Assembly (NCBI GenBank): GCA_036555585.1
Contig: DATBLE010000003.1
Location: 1 to 64,000 of the forward strand
Length of the DNA: 64,000 bases
Source: DATBLE01 sp036555585
Lineage (GTDB): Bacteria; Actinomycetota; Thermoleophilia; Gaiellales; Gaiellaceae
Reading direction: 5' to 3'
In this document: in pieces, positions 43,283 through 53,314 of the stretch
How the letters are laid out: each line of letters starts with the position of its first letter
Position numbering within the stretch: the first letter of the stretch is position 1
Program-made: the position numbers and the translations under genes
Notes under the pieces: model-generated
Databases searched by the model: none
What the model was told of the DNA's origin: nothing
Seen by the model: the letters and a program-made list of their open reading frames with translations, nothing else

Positions 43283-43286
<4 letters not shown>
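42276..43286 (+). CDS. oligopeptide/dipeptide ABC transporter ATP-binding protein (DppD-like)
   Basis: A 336-residue ABC ATPase. Walker A GESGSGKS, signature FSGGMRQRAMIAMALA, Walker B LLIADEPTTALD and the switch His in AITHDLG are intact. The C-terminal oligopeptide-transporter extension with Cys residues in GCPFHPRCRYVMERC is present. In related transporters that Cys cluster can bind an iron-sulfur cluster. It pairs with the next gene as the ATPase heterodimer. The GTG at 42276 was taken; GTG 42285 is a close alternative. The stop overlaps the next start by 4 nt. Confidence 0.94.
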
Positions 43287-44352
<1,066 letters not shown>

Positions 44353-44356
<4 letters not shown>

Positions 44357-45306
44357 CTCAGCTCGGCACCGAGCTCGAGCTGCTCGGCACACCGTCCGCA
44401 GAGCCCTCGGCAGAGGCCTTCGAAGGCAGGAGCCCCTGGCAGCTCGCCTGGGCGAGGCTGCGGCGCGACCGGGTCGCGATCGCGTGCACCGTCGTGATCG
44501 TCTTGATCGCGCTGGTCGCGATCGTGGCACCGCTGATCGCCCACCTCGCCGGCCATGGACCGAACACCCAGTACCTGGACACCGGCCTGACTCCGGAGGG
44601 CCTCCCGCGCGGGCCGAGCTCGCAGTTCCTGGTCGGCACGGACGACCTGGGCCGGGACGTGCTCGTGCGAGTCGCGTACGGCGCGCAGATCTCGCTGTTG
44701 GCCGGCGTCGTCGCGGCCACCGTCGCCGTGGCCGTCGGTGTCGTCGTCGGCCTCACGGCCGGCTACTTCGGCGGAGCGACCGACAGCTTCCTCGCCCGTG
44801 CGATGGACGTGGTGCTCGCGTTTCCGTTCCTGCTCTTCGCGATCGCGGTGGTCTCGATCGTCGGGCCGAGCCTCCGGCTGGCGATCGCCATCATCGCGTT
44901 CTTCAGCTGGGCTGCGGTGGGACGGGTCGTGCGCGGACAGACGCTGTCGATCAAGGAGAAGGAGTACGTCGAGGCGGCGCGATCGCTCGGCGCGAGCGAC
45001 CTGCGGATCATGTTCGTCGACATCTTCCCGAACCTGCTGGCGCCGGTGCTCGTTTACCTGACCCTGCTGATCCCGGCCGCGATCGTGTTCGAGGCCACCC
45101 TGTCCTTCCTCGGCCTGGGCGTCGTCCCGCCGACGCCCTCCTGGGGGAACATGCTCGCCGAGTCGCTCAACTACTACCGCGTGGCGTGGTGGTTCGTGCT
45201 TGTCCCCGGCGTCGCCCTCCTGGTCACGACCCTGGCCTTCAACCTCCTCGGCGACAGCATCCGGGACGCATTCGACCCCCGCGGCGAACGGCTCTTCAGG
45301 AGATAG
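44353..45306 (+). CDS. peptide ABC transporter permease (DppC-like)
   Basis: A 317-residue permease with six transmembrane segments. An N-terminal cytoplasmic stretch with SPWQLAWARLRRDRVAI leads to the first helix, the periplasmic TDDLGRDVLVRVAYGAQISL motif is typical of DppC/OppC, and the ATPase-coupling EAA loop is EYVEAARSLGASDLRIMFVDIFPN. The GTG start overlaps the preceding gene by 4 nt. Gene order SBP-D-F-C-B is unusual, as most dpp operons run A-B-C-D-F. Confidence 0.93.
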
Positions 45307-45308
45307 GG

Positions 45309-46268
45309 ATGGCGCGCTTTCTCGTTCGCAGGATCCTGCTCGGCCTCCTGGTGCTCTGGGTGATCACCACCCTCGTCTTCGTCATGTTCTTCGTCGCGCC
45401 GAGCAACGTCGCGCGCCTCATCGCCGGCAGGCAGGCGACGCCCGAGACGGTCGCGCTCGTCAAGCACCGCCTCGGCCTGGACCGTCCGGCCGTCGACCAG
45501 TACGGCACCTACCTGTCGAACCTCCTCCACGGCGACCTGGGCTACTCCTTCTACAACTCGGAGTCGGTGAGGAGCCTCGTCTGGCAGAGGCTGCCGGTCA
45601 CGCTGTCGCTCGCGATCGGGGCCGCCCTCATCTGGCTCGTCATCGGCGTGTCCTCGGGCGTCCTGGCCGCGACGCGTCCTCGTTCCCTCGCCGATCGAGT
45701 CGTGACCGTCACCGCGCTCTTCTTCTACTCGATGCCGGCGTTTCTCCTCGGGCTGATCTTCCTCTACTTCCTCTTCTTCCGGCTCCACCTGGCCGGGATC
45801 GACCTGTTCCCGGGGAGCGGCTATGTGCCGCTGACCCAGAGCCCGCTGCGGTGGGCCCAGCATCTGCTCCTGCCCTGGTTCACGATCGCCCTCGTGACTG
45901 CGGCGCTGTACTCGCGGCTCACGCGCGGCGCGATGCTCGACGTGCTGGGAGAGGACTACATCCGAACCGCGCGGGCGAAGGGGCTTCGGGAGCGCCGGGT
46001 CGTCTACCGGCACGGACTGCGGAGCGCCGTCGCGCCGGTCGTCACCCAGTTCGGGATCGACCTGGGCACGCTCCTCGGCGGGGTGATCATCGTCGAGAAC
46101 ATCTTCGGGCTACCCGGCCTGGGCGCGCTCGCCGTGCAATCGGTCACGACACAGGACTTGCCGGTGATCATCGGCACGGTCGTCCTGGCTGCGGCGTTCA
46201 TCGTCGCCGCCAACATCGTCGTCGACATCTGCTACGCACTGATCGACCCGAGGGTGCGCGTCAACTAG
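45309..46268 (+). CDS. peptide ABC transporter permease (DppB-like)
   Basis: A 319-residue permease, last gene of the operon. It begins MARFLVRRILLGLLVLWVIT, has the family's LGLDRPAVDQYGTYLSNLLHGDLGYSF motif, six membrane segments and the EAA loop DYIRTARAKGLRERRVVYRHGLRSA. It follows DppC by 2 nt. The heterodimer of this and the preceding protein forms the membrane pore. A GC hairpin overlaps its stop codon. Confidence 0.94.
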   Translation: MARFLVRRILLGLLVLWVITTLVFVMFFVAPSNVARLIAGRQATPETVALVKHRLGLDRPAVDQYGTYLSNLLHGDLGYSFYNSESVRSLVWQRLPVTLSLAIGAALIWLVIGVSSGVLAATRPRSLADRVVTVTALFFYSMPAFLLGLIFLYFLFFRLHLAGIDLFPGSGYVPLTQSPLRWAQHLLLPWFTIALVTAALYSRLTRGAMLDVLGEDYIRTARAKGLRERRVVYRHGLRSAVAPVVTQFGIDLGTLLGGVIIVENIFGLPGLGALAVQSVTTQDLPVIIGTVVLAAAFIVAANIVVDICYALIDPRVRVN

Positions 46269-46297
46269 GGCGGCCCGGGGTTCGAGGCCAGCCGCCC
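46268..46297 (+). terminator. possible terminator of the transporter operon
   Basis: GGGCGGC (46268-46274) pairs with GCCGCCC (46291-46297) around a 16-nt loop, starting on the last base of the permease stop codon. There is no T-tail, so the call is tentative. Confidence 0.4.
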
Positions 46298-46313
46298 GAC
46301 CGTCTCACCCCCC

Positions 46314-46977
46314 GACCCGCTATGGCTGCACGTCCTGGGCCAGAGCTTCGGAGGCTTCTGCGTCGTCGCCTATCTCTCGCTCGCACCCTCGGGCCTTCGG
46401 GAGGCATTCGTCACGGGCGGCCGGCCGCCGATCGGCCTGAACACGGACGAGGTCTACCGGCGCACCTATCCACGAGTGCTCGAGCGCAACCGGCGGTGCT
46501 ACGAGCGCTATCCGGGCGATCGGGAGCGCGTGCTCGCGATCCATCGCCTGGCCGACGCCGGAGAGATCGTGCTCCCGGGCGGCGACGTGCTGACGCCGAG
46601 GATGTTCCGGCAGCTCGGCCTGATGCTCGGAATGAGCGACGGCGCGGAGAAGCTCCACTACCTCCTCGAGCTGCCGCCGACCTCGCCGGCGTTTCTCCAC
46701 GACGTCGAGGCAGCGCTCCCGTTCGCGCGGAACCCGATCTTCGCCGTCATCCACGAGGCGTGCTACGCGGACGGATGCACGACGGGCTGGTCGGCCGAGC
46801 GCCTGCGTCCAGCCGGGTTCGACTCGCCGGAGCGCTTCACCGGCGAGCACGTCTACTCGTGGATGTTCGAGGACTAACCTTCGGGTCTGGACGACGGACG
46901 AGCACCAGCACAACGGGCTGATCGCCGACGGCCAGCGCATCCTCGACCGTCTGATCGGTCTCGTGCGCACCGGCTGA
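46314..46977 (+). pseudogene. decayed proline iminopeptidase (S33 alpha/beta hydrolase)
   Basis: A broken gene of the long actinobacterial proline iminopeptidase type. The retained middle part begins at the nucleophile elbow (VLGQSFGGF, Ser of GQSFGG) and runs through LTPRMFRQLGLMLGMSDGAEKLHYLLEL and HEACYADGCTTGWSAERL to EHVYSWMFED, then meets a stop at 46875. In another frame, 46879-46977 encodes the natural C terminus (LRVWTTDEHQHNGLIADGQR...), including the catalytic His region. Thus the N-terminal third and a block of about 60-70 residues before the C terminus are deleted, and the parts are out of frame. It lies right after the peptide transporter, so a former peptide-use function is plausible. 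Confidence 0.82.
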
Positions 46978-47084
46978 GCGAGGGCGCTCCCGGCCCCGAC
47001 GAATCGGGTCGACGCGCTGGACGTGTCTGGAACCGGCCTGTTTGCGATGGTACCGTCGGGTCAGGAAAACGGCGGGGAGCAGGG

Positions 47085-50000
47085 ATGGAGCATCGAGTGC
47101 CGGGGTCGCTCGAGGTGCGCGATCGCAGTGGGCACCGGCACCCGCCTGGGGTCGCGCGGCGGCACGCCGTCCACGAGCTCTGGCGAAAGCCTCTTCGGAC
47201 GGCTACGAAGAGGGTCCATCACTACGTCTCGCGGTTGCGTCTCGCCGACGTCGAGCGCAGGATGCTCGAGGACGATGCAGAGCTCGAGCCCGTCCCGGGG
47301 GATCTGCCGGTTCCGTCCGAGTCGATCGCCGAGCCGCCTCTGCAAGAACCGGTCCGGGCCCGGCGGCCGACGACCGTCGTCTTCGCGGACGTGGTAGATT
47401 CCACCACCCTCGGAGAGCTCCACGATCCGGAGTCGGTGCACAGGATCCTGGAGCGGTATTCCGACATCGCACAGAGGATCCTGGGGGGCCACGGCGGCGA
47501 GATCGAGAAGTTCATCGGCGACGCCGTCGTCGCGTTCTTCGGGCTGACCGAGGTTCACGAAGACGACGCGCTGCGAGCAGTGCGTGCGGCGATCGAGCTG
47601 CGCGACGCCGTGGCCGCGCTCCGCGACGAGCTGGTGCAGTCGAGTGGAATCGAGTTCGCCGTGAGCATCGGCGTGAACTCCGGCGACGTCTTCGTGGGAG
47701 GTGGAGCGGGGCGGGAGACGTTCGCCACGGGCGATGCGGTCAACGTCGCAGCACGACTGGAGCAAGGGGCGGAGGCGTGGGAGATCCTGCTCGGCGATCG
47801 CACGTACCGGTTGGTCGAGGCCGACGTTCGCGCCGAACCGCTGGAGCCGTTGGCAGTCAAGGGTCGGTCGGCTGCCGTGCGGGCGTGGAGGCTGCTCGAA
47901 TTGGCCGACTCCGAGCAGATCGCAGCTCGGGCGACGACGTCGTTCGTGGGCCGGAAGCGCGAGCAGGAAGCGCTTCGAGAAGCCTTCGCACGATCGCAGG
48001 AGCAGCAGGCGTGCAAGCTCTGCACGATCGTCGGGCCGGCGGGAATCGGGAAGACGCGCCTCGCGCGTGAGCTGGTCGCGGAGGCCGGTCGAGTGGCCAC
48101 GGTGGCCGTCGGCCGTTGCCTCTCGTACGGGGAAGGGATCACCTACCGCCCGTTGATCGAGATCGTTCGGCAGCTCGCGGGAGAGGACGCCGACGACGGC
48201 ATCGCGAAGCTGATGAGCGACGGCGAGGATTCCGAGCTCGTGGTCCGACGGGTGCGGGGCCTCTTCGGCGTGTCGGACGAGACCGCGCCGGCGGAGGAGA
48301 CGTTCTGGGCCGTCCGGAAGCTGTTCGAGGCCTCCGCCGCAGAGCGTCCGCTGATCGTCGTCTTCGAGGACGTTCACTGGGCCGAGCCCCTCCTGCTCGA
48401 CCTGATCGAGTATCTCGTCGGCTTCACGGCGGGGAAGGCGATCTTCGTCGTCTGCCTTGCACGCCCGGAGCTTCTGGACGCCCGCCCGTCATGGGCTGTC
48501 GAGGACGGGACCAGATCGGTCGTGACCTTGCAGGCGCTGCCCGAGGACGACGCGCGGAGGCTCGTCGAGTCGCTCACGGCGGGCGAGCTGGGGTCGCTCG
48601 AGACGGCCAGGATCGTCCGGACCGCCGAGGGCAACCCGCTGTTTCTCGAGCAGCTCGTCGCCGCCGACGAGGAACGTGGCGAGACGGGGGCCATGCCTCC
48701 GAGCATCCAGGCCGTGCTGGCCAGCCGTATCGCCGGGCTCGATCACGCCGAGCGCACGGTGCTCGAGCGGGCCTCGGTCGAGGGCCGGAACTTCAGATGG
48801 ACCTCGGTCGCCGCGCTTCTCTCCGAGGGCGAGCGGCGCACTCTGGGCGAGCGCCTGATGGCGCTCGTCCGCAGACAGCTGATCCAGCCGGACCCTTCTG
48901 CGTCAGCGGTCGAGGACGCGTTCAGGTTCACGCACGTGCTGATCCGGGAGGCGGCGTACGAGGGCGTGCCCAAGGAAGTGCGTGCAGACCTGCACGAGCG
49001 CCTGGCCAGGCGGCTCGACTCGAGCTCGGAGGGCGAGGACGAGATCGTCGGCTTCCATCTCGAGCAGTCGTACCGCTGTCGCGCCGAGCTCGGTCTGGTC
49101 GGCGAGCGCGAGCGAGACCTCGCCGCCGAGGCAACGGCGCGGCTCGAAGCGGCGGGACGCAAGGCGCTCGTGCTCGGAGACCCGGCGGCCTGCGGCAACC
49201 TCCTCGGCCGGGCAGCGTCGCTCCTTCCGCCCGATCACCCGACCCGCCTTGCTCTCCTGACCACGCTGGGCGCCGCGCTCCTCGAAGCCGGCCAGCTGGC
49301 GGAGGCGGACCGGATCCTCGCCGAGGCGATCGAGCGATCGGCGGATCACGAGCTCCTCCACGCGCGGGCACGCGTCGAGCAGCAGTTCGTCCTGCTGCAG
49401 ACGCACACCGGCGCGATCGAGGACGTGGAACGCGTTGCCGACGCCGGCCTGCACGTCTTCGAGAAGCACGCAGACGACGTCGGTCAGATCCGAGCCTGGT
49501 CGCTGAAAGCGTTCAGCGCATGGATCGGCGGCCAGGCCGCAAAGGCGGACGAGGCCTGGCGCCGCGGTGCGGAGCACGCGCGGCACGCCGGCGAACGGCG
49601 GGAGCTGTTCGAGATCCTCGACTGGCGCGCGTCGGCAGCCGTCGTCGGCCCGACGCCGGTGGACGAGGCGATCGAGTTGTGCCTCGACATCCGCGAGCAG
49701 GTTCGAAGCAGCCCGGTTGCGATGGCCGAGACACTCCACCCGCTCGCGGTGCTCCGTGCCATGCGGGGGGAGTTCGACCGTGCTCGCTCGCTCGTTCGCG
49801 CAGGGAACGCGATCATCGAGGAGCTGGGCCGCATCTACTCGGCGGGACTCTCGCATCACGAGGCGCTCGTGGAGATGCTCGCGGGACGGCCCGAAGTCGC
49901 CGAGGAGCGGCTCCGGCGAGCCTACGAGACGCTCGACGAGATGGGGGAGAAGTCGCTGCTGGCCACGACCGCCGCGATGCTCGCGCAGGCGATCTACGCC

Positions 50001-50360
50001 CAGCATCGCCTCGAGGAGGCCTGGCACTTCTGCGAGGTGAGCCGCCGGGTTGCCACGGACGAGGACCTGTCGGCCCAGGTCGTCGGTCGCAGCACCCGCG
50101 CGAAGATCCTTGCGGCGCAAGGACGCGGAGACGAGGCGGAGGCCTTGGCTCGCGAGGCGGTCGAGCTCGCCGCGAGCACGGACTTCCTCACGCACCACGG
50201 TCAAGCGTTCCTCGACCTCGCCGAGGTGCTGCAGCTGAACGGACGCCCGGAGGAGGCGGAGTCCGCTCTCCGCGCCGGGCTGGAGCTGTACGAACGAAAG
50301 GGGGACCTCGTCTCCGCGAGGCGCGCCCAGAGGCGCATCGAGGAGGTCTGCCCGGCGTGA
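47085..50360 (+). CDS. class III adenylate/guanylate cyclase domain, ATPase and TPR protein
   Basis: A 1091-residue signalling protein. Residues 1-60 resemble a shrunken SARP-type winged helix (MEHRVPGSLEVRD, then VHELWRKPLRTATKRVHHYV). A class III nucleotidyl cyclase domain follows (about 93-265): FADVVDSTTLGE and GDAVVAFFG carry the two metal Asp residues, and EKFIGD and TGDAVNVAARLE the substrate-choosing Lys and Asp, so it should be active. Next is an AAA/STAND ATPase with Walker A GPAGIGKT (317-324) and Walker B-like LIVVFEDVHWAE (about 423). The C-terminal half (about 640-1091) is TPR-like helical repeats. There is no C-terminal LuxR HTH. It has a GGGGAG ribosome-binding site. The stimulus is unknown. 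Confidence 0.88.
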   Translation: MEHRVPGSLEVRDRSGHRHPPGVARRHAVHELWRKPLRTATKRVHHYVSRLRLADVERRMLEDDAELEPVPGDLPVPSESIAEPPLQEPVRARRPTTVVFADVVDSTTLGELHDPESVHRILERYSDIAQRILGGHGGEIEKFIGDAVVAFFGLTEVHEDDALRAVRAAIELRDAVAALRDELVQSSGIEFAVSIGVNSGDVFVGGGAGRETFATGDAVNVAARLEQGAEAWEILLGDRTYRLVEADVRAEPLEPLAVKGRSAAVRAWRLLELADSEQIAARATTSFVGRKREQEALREAFARSQEQQACKLCTIVGPAGIGKTRLARELVAEAGRVATVAVGRCLSYGEGITYRPLIEIVRQLAGEDADDGIAKLMSDGEDSELVVRRVRGLFGVSDETAPAEETFWAVRKLFEASAAERPLIVVFEDVHWAEPLLLDLIEYLVGFTAGKAIFVVCLARPELLDARPSWAVEDGTRSVVTLQALPEDDARRLVESLTAGELGSLETARIVRTAEGNPLFLEQLVAADEERGETGAMPPSIQAVLASRIAGLDHAERTVLERASVEGRNFRWTSVAALLSEGERRTLGERLMALVRRQLIQPDPSASAVEDAFRFTHVLIREAAYEGVPKEVRADLHERLARRLDSSSEGEDEIVGFHLEQSYRCRAELGLVGERERDLAAEATARLEAAGRKALVLGDPAACGNLLGRAASLLPPDHPTRLALLTTLGAALLEAGQLAEADRILAEAIERSADHELLHARARVEQQFVLLQTHTGAIEDVERVADAGLHVFEKHADDVGQIRAWSLKAFSAWIGGQAAKADEAWRRGAEHARHAGERRELFEILDWRASAAVVGPTPVDEAIELCLDIREQVRSSPVAMAETLHPLAVLRAMRGEFDRARSLVRAGNAIIEELGRIYSAGLSHHEALVEMLAGRPEVAEERLRRAYETLDEMGEKSLLATTAAMLAQAIYAQHRLEEAWHFCEVSRRVATDEDLSAQVVGRSTRAKILAAQGRGDEAEALAREAVELAASTDFLTHHGQAFLDLAEVLQLNGRPEEAESALRAGLELYERKGDLVSARRAQRRIEEVCPA

Positions 50361-50385
50361 GAAACGACGCGACTGGAGGTGGAAG

Positions 50386-50772
50386 ATGAGTTTCGGACGA
50401 TTCGACCGGAGACTGCCGCTGCCGAGTCAGGGCCGCATCACGATCAAGGGGCCGTTCAACCCGCAGGACCGCGCCGTCGACGCGGCCAAGGTCCTGTTCT
50501 TGATCGTGCAGGGCGACGACCAGGACGCCGTGATCGTCAACGGCGAGGGCACGTGGCACCGCGGGAGCACCGACTGGACGGGTACGGTCCCACGGAGGGG
50601 CCCTCGCGTGGGGGGCCAGGGAGAGGGGACGCTCCAGCAGGGCCTCGCCCGCGGCATCGCGCTCTCGATCGTCATCAAGCCGGGCAAGGTCTTCGACGGT
50701 GGACGCAGGTTCGACCCGCCGACGATCGAAGCCCTCACCTGGTGCGCCGACTTCCAGTTCGTCGCGCCCTGA
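50386..50772 (+). CDS. hypothetical protein downstream of cyclase gene
   Basis: A 128-residue soluble protein I do not recognise. It is beta-rich (RITIKGPFNPQDRAVDAAKVLFLIVQGDDQDAVIVNGEGTW) with a Gly/Arg-rich loop in the middle (RRGPRVGGQGEG) and ends in DFQFVAP. No signal peptide or membrane segment is seen. A good ribosome-binding site (GGAGGTGGAAG) precedes the ATG, and it starts 25 nt after the cyclase stop, so the two are likely co-transcribed; a strong hairpin follows at 50786-50813. It could be the effector or a target of the cyclase protein, by linkage only. Confidence 0.65.
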   Translation: MSFGRFDRRLPLPSQGRITIKGPFNPQDRAVDAAKVLFLIVQGDDQDAVIVNGEGTWHRGSTDWTGTVPRRGPRVGGQGEGTLQQGLARGIALSIVIKPGKVFDGGRRFDPPTIEALTWCADFQFVAP

Positions 50773-50785
50773 CCGACCGGGGAGG

Positions 50786-50813
50786 GGGAGCGGGCCGGTC
50801 CGGGCCCGCTCCC
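50786..50813 (+). terminator. GC-rich terminator hairpin
   Basis: GGGAGCGGGCC (50786-50796) pairs perfectly with GGCCCGCTCCC (50803-50813) over a 6-nt loop, 14 nt past the stop codon of the 128-residue gene. No T-run follows. Confidence 0.6.
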
Positions 50814-50886
50814 TGGTCACGGTTCGAGCCCTCTCACCCGCTGGCAGGAGAGCCCCGGAAACCGGCGTTCTTCTTTCGTCGGAGCG

Positions 50887-51360
50887 TTACCTTGCAGACG
50901 AGGATCGCGTAGAGGTCGTGCGCCCCTGGCCGGCGGAGGTCGCGGCCGTGCTCCGCGAACCGTTGGAGGAGACGGTTCTCCACTTGGCCAATCTCCGGGT
51001 GCAGGTCTCCGCCCTCAGCGCGATGAAGAAGCAGAGCGCGGCGAGCGGCAGCTCGGCGACGACGGCGAGCGCGATCGCGTAGGTCAGGTCGCGGCCGCCG
51101 GAGGTCAGCAGGTCGAACCAGGCGTCGACGACGAGCAGCGTGCCCGAACAGGCCGCGGCCGCCTCCAACAGCTGGCTCTGGCGCCACGCTGCGATCGCAG
51201 TGGCGAGGAGCGCCGCGGCGAGAAACAGGTCGAAGCCGGCCCAGGCGAGATCCCAGTGCTCGGCGACTTCGTGCGAAGGCAGCACGGTCGTCAGCCAGAG
51301 CGCCCACGGGACGAGCGCCAGCGCGATCAGCGCAAGCAGCGGCGGAATCCAGCGCCTCAC
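50887..51360 (-). CDS. small membrane protein coupled to lysyltransferase-like gene
   Basis: A 157-residue protein with four predicted transmembrane segments (about residues 4-25, 40-60, 66-84 and 92-113) and a basic, Ser/Thr-rich cytoplasmic tail. I recognise no family. Its GTG start overlaps the stop of the lysyltransferase-like gene by 4 nt, so the two are translationally coupled and probably act together in the membrane. The low-complexity tail (SSNGSRSTAATSAGQGRTTS) might be a read-through past an ancestral stop. Confidence 0.6.
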   Translation of the reverse strand: MRRWIPPLLALIALALVPWALWLTTVLPSHEVAEHWDLAWAGFDLFLAAALLATAIAAWRQSQLLEAAAACSGTLLVVDAWFDLLTSGGRDLTYAIALAVVAELPLAALCFFIALRAETCTRRLAKWRTVSSNGSRSTAATSAGQGRTTSTRSSSAR

Positions 51361-53231
51361 GCGCGGGCGAACGAGAGGCGGGGGAGCTGGCCCTCGACGA
51401 GCATCGCGGCGAGGCCGACGCGTGGCAAGCCGAGCGCGCCTTCGAAGACGAGGTAGCGGGGCTCCCAGCGCGGGTCGAACTTGGCGTTGAAGCGGTAGAG
51501 GCGCTCGACCTGGAAGAAGCGGTCGGCGACCGCAAGCACCCGCGTAGCGGCGCCCCGTGCCCGGATCAGCCGCGCGAAGGCGGCGAAGTTGAGCGACAGC
51601 TCCTCGATCCCGCGGCCGCGCATCAGCTCGATCGCCTTCACCACGAGGTACTCGGTCATACCGTTCGGCGTGTTCCGATCGCGGCGCATGAGCGAGAGCG
51701 ACATCGCCTGCCGGCCGTAGCTCGGAACGAAGTGGAGGAAGCCGCGGACCAGGCCTTCGGCGTCGCGCGCGACGACGACGACGGTGTCCGGCTGGTGCTC
51801 GGGATCGAGCGAGTCCATCGCCATCGAGAAGCCGCGCTCGGAAGCACCGTCGAGCCAGCGGGCGGAGACAGCGTGGAGCTCTGCGCGGGAGTCGCGGTCG
51901 AGGCGGGTGAGCTCGTCGGCGGTAACGGAATAGCCTGCGGCCTCGAGGCGAGAGACCGACTGGCGCACCTTTCTGATCGCGCGCCCTTCGAGGGAGAAGC
52001 GGGCGGTCTCGACGATCGCCTCGTCGCCGATGTAGACGGACCGCATTCCCGCGCCGCGGAAGAGCGGCAGCGTCTGGGCTCCCACGCCGATCGCGCCCAG
52101 CCGCAGGCCGTGCCGTTCGGCGAACGCGCAGGTCTCGCGCAGGAGCAGCGGCAGCGAGGCGGGGTCGCCGACCGGATCGCCCGAGAGCAGCAGGACGTTG
52201 CCCTCGATCCGGTAGCCGACGAAGGCGCGCCGATCCGAGCTGAAGAAGTGTCGCGTGTCGCGGCGGAGCTTGAAGAACGCAAGTGTGTCGCGGCCGTGGG
52301 CGCGGACGAGGTCGTGGGCCAGGCGGCGGTCGCGGTTGGTCTCCTGAGGCGGGGCGAGCGGACGGAAGACGAGGTAGACGAAGGCAAGCAGTGCGGCGAG
52401 CGTGACCGCGCCGGCCGCAAACGGCACCCAGACGACTTCGTCGCCGAGCGCGACGGGGCCGTGCCGCCAGAGCACGAGGTCGGCGGTCTCGCGCGCGAGG
52501 AGCTTCGGCGAGTCCACGTGCGCGAAGACGACGACCAAGCCGGCGACGAGCGCGACGGCGGCCGAGGCTCCGCCAAGCGCGCGAAGAAGCAGACGCATGC
52601 TCGGACGGCCGTGCCTCACGTAGAACGCACCGCGGCCCGCACCGAGCATCGCGGCGGCGCCGAGCGAGAGCAGCGCTTCCTCGAAGTCGAATCCCTTCAG
52701 CAGGTCGAGCACGGCGAGCCCGAGGAGCAGCGCGAGCGCGGCCTGCCAGGCGCGACGGCGCCGTCGCCCGAGGTAGAACGCGCAGACGATCAGCGCGATG
52801 CTGGCAGGGACGGCCAGCGTGTGGAAGAGCGGCACGAGCTCGACCGGCTCGATCTGGAGGAGCAGGTGGCCGCGCCAGGCGACGTTCGGCGTCAGCGCGG
52901 AGGCGAGGTTGACGGCGCCGACGGCGAGTGCCGTCGCTCCGGCGAGCTGCGGAAGCCGCTCGAAGCCGCGGGGCTCGCGGAGCGGCGTGGGCACACGGTG
53001 GATCCCGAGCCGCCAGCTGGCGGTGTCGCGAAGAGCGGGAAAGAGGTCACGCCAGTCCTTGATCACGAACCAGGCGCCGACCGAGGCGAGGCCGATTCCC
53101 AACGCCGCGTGATCGAGCACGGCGACGACCGCTGCCGCGGCCCCGAACGCGAAGCCGAGGTGGAAGTCGTGAATCCGGCGGCCGAGGACGTACACGCGCG
53201 GCCCGCTCGGATGGCGCTCGAGACGGACCAT
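51357..53231 (-). CDS. phosphatidylglycerol lysyltransferase domain protein (DUF2156, MprF/LysX-like)
   Basis: A 624-residue membrane protein. The N-terminal half has about seven hydrophobic segments, and the C-terminal part (about 310-624) is a double GNAT-like DUF2156 domain: FFKLRRDTRHFFSSDRRAFVGYRI, then DPVGDPASLPLLL, GRAIRKVRQSVSRLEAAGY and SLSLMRRDRNTPNGMTEYLVVKAIELMRGRGIEELSLNFAAF. Such domains transfer an aminoacyl group from tRNA to phosphatidylglycerol, lowering surface charge and giving resistance to cationic peptides. Whether lysine or another residue is used cannot be told. ATG 53231 lies 7 nt after TACGGT (53244-53239). Confidence 0.86.
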   Translation of the reverse strand: MVRLERHPSGPRVYVLGRRIHDFHLGFAFGAAAAVVAVLDHAALGIGLASVGAWFVIKDWRDLFPALRDTASWRLGIHRVPTPLREPRGFERLPQLAGATALAVGAVNLASALTPNVAWRGHLLLQIEPVELVPLFHTLAVPASIALIVCAFYLGRRRRRAWQAALALLLGLAVLDLLKGFDFEEALLSLGAAAMLGAGRGAFYVRHGRPSMRLLLRALGGASAAVALVAGLVVVFAHVDSPKLLARETADLVLWRHGPVALGDEVVWVPFAAGAVTLAALLAFVYLVFRPLAPPQETNRDRRLAHDLVRAHGRDTLAFFKLRRDTRHFFSSDRRAFVGYRIEGNVLLLSGDPVGDPASLPLLLRETCAFAERHGLRLGAIGVGAQTLPLFRGAGMRSVYIGDEAIVETARFSLEGRAIRKVRQSVSRLEAAGYSVTADELTRLDRDSRAELHAVSARWLDGASERGFSMAMDSLDPEHQPDTVVVVARDAEGLVRGFLHFVPSYGRQAMSLSLMRRDRNTPNGMTEYLVVKAIELMRGRGIEELSLNFAAFARLIRARGAATRVLAVADRFFQVERLYRFNAKFDPRWEPRYLVFEGALGLPRVGLAAMLVEGQLPRLSFARA

Positions 53232-53314
53232 CCGCTGCACCGTAGCCCTGCTATCGGCAGGGCGCGTTAAGGGCGGGTTAAGAGCTCCGCGGAAGGGTCG
53301 GCTGCCCGGCGTCT

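Noticed and set aside
50818..50842. Possible tRNA 3'-end fragment (GGTTCGAGCC followed by CTCACCCGCT)
   Set aside because: Only two T-stem pairs form, no other arms are found upstream and no matching tRNA is in the window, so an attachment-site reading is not supported.
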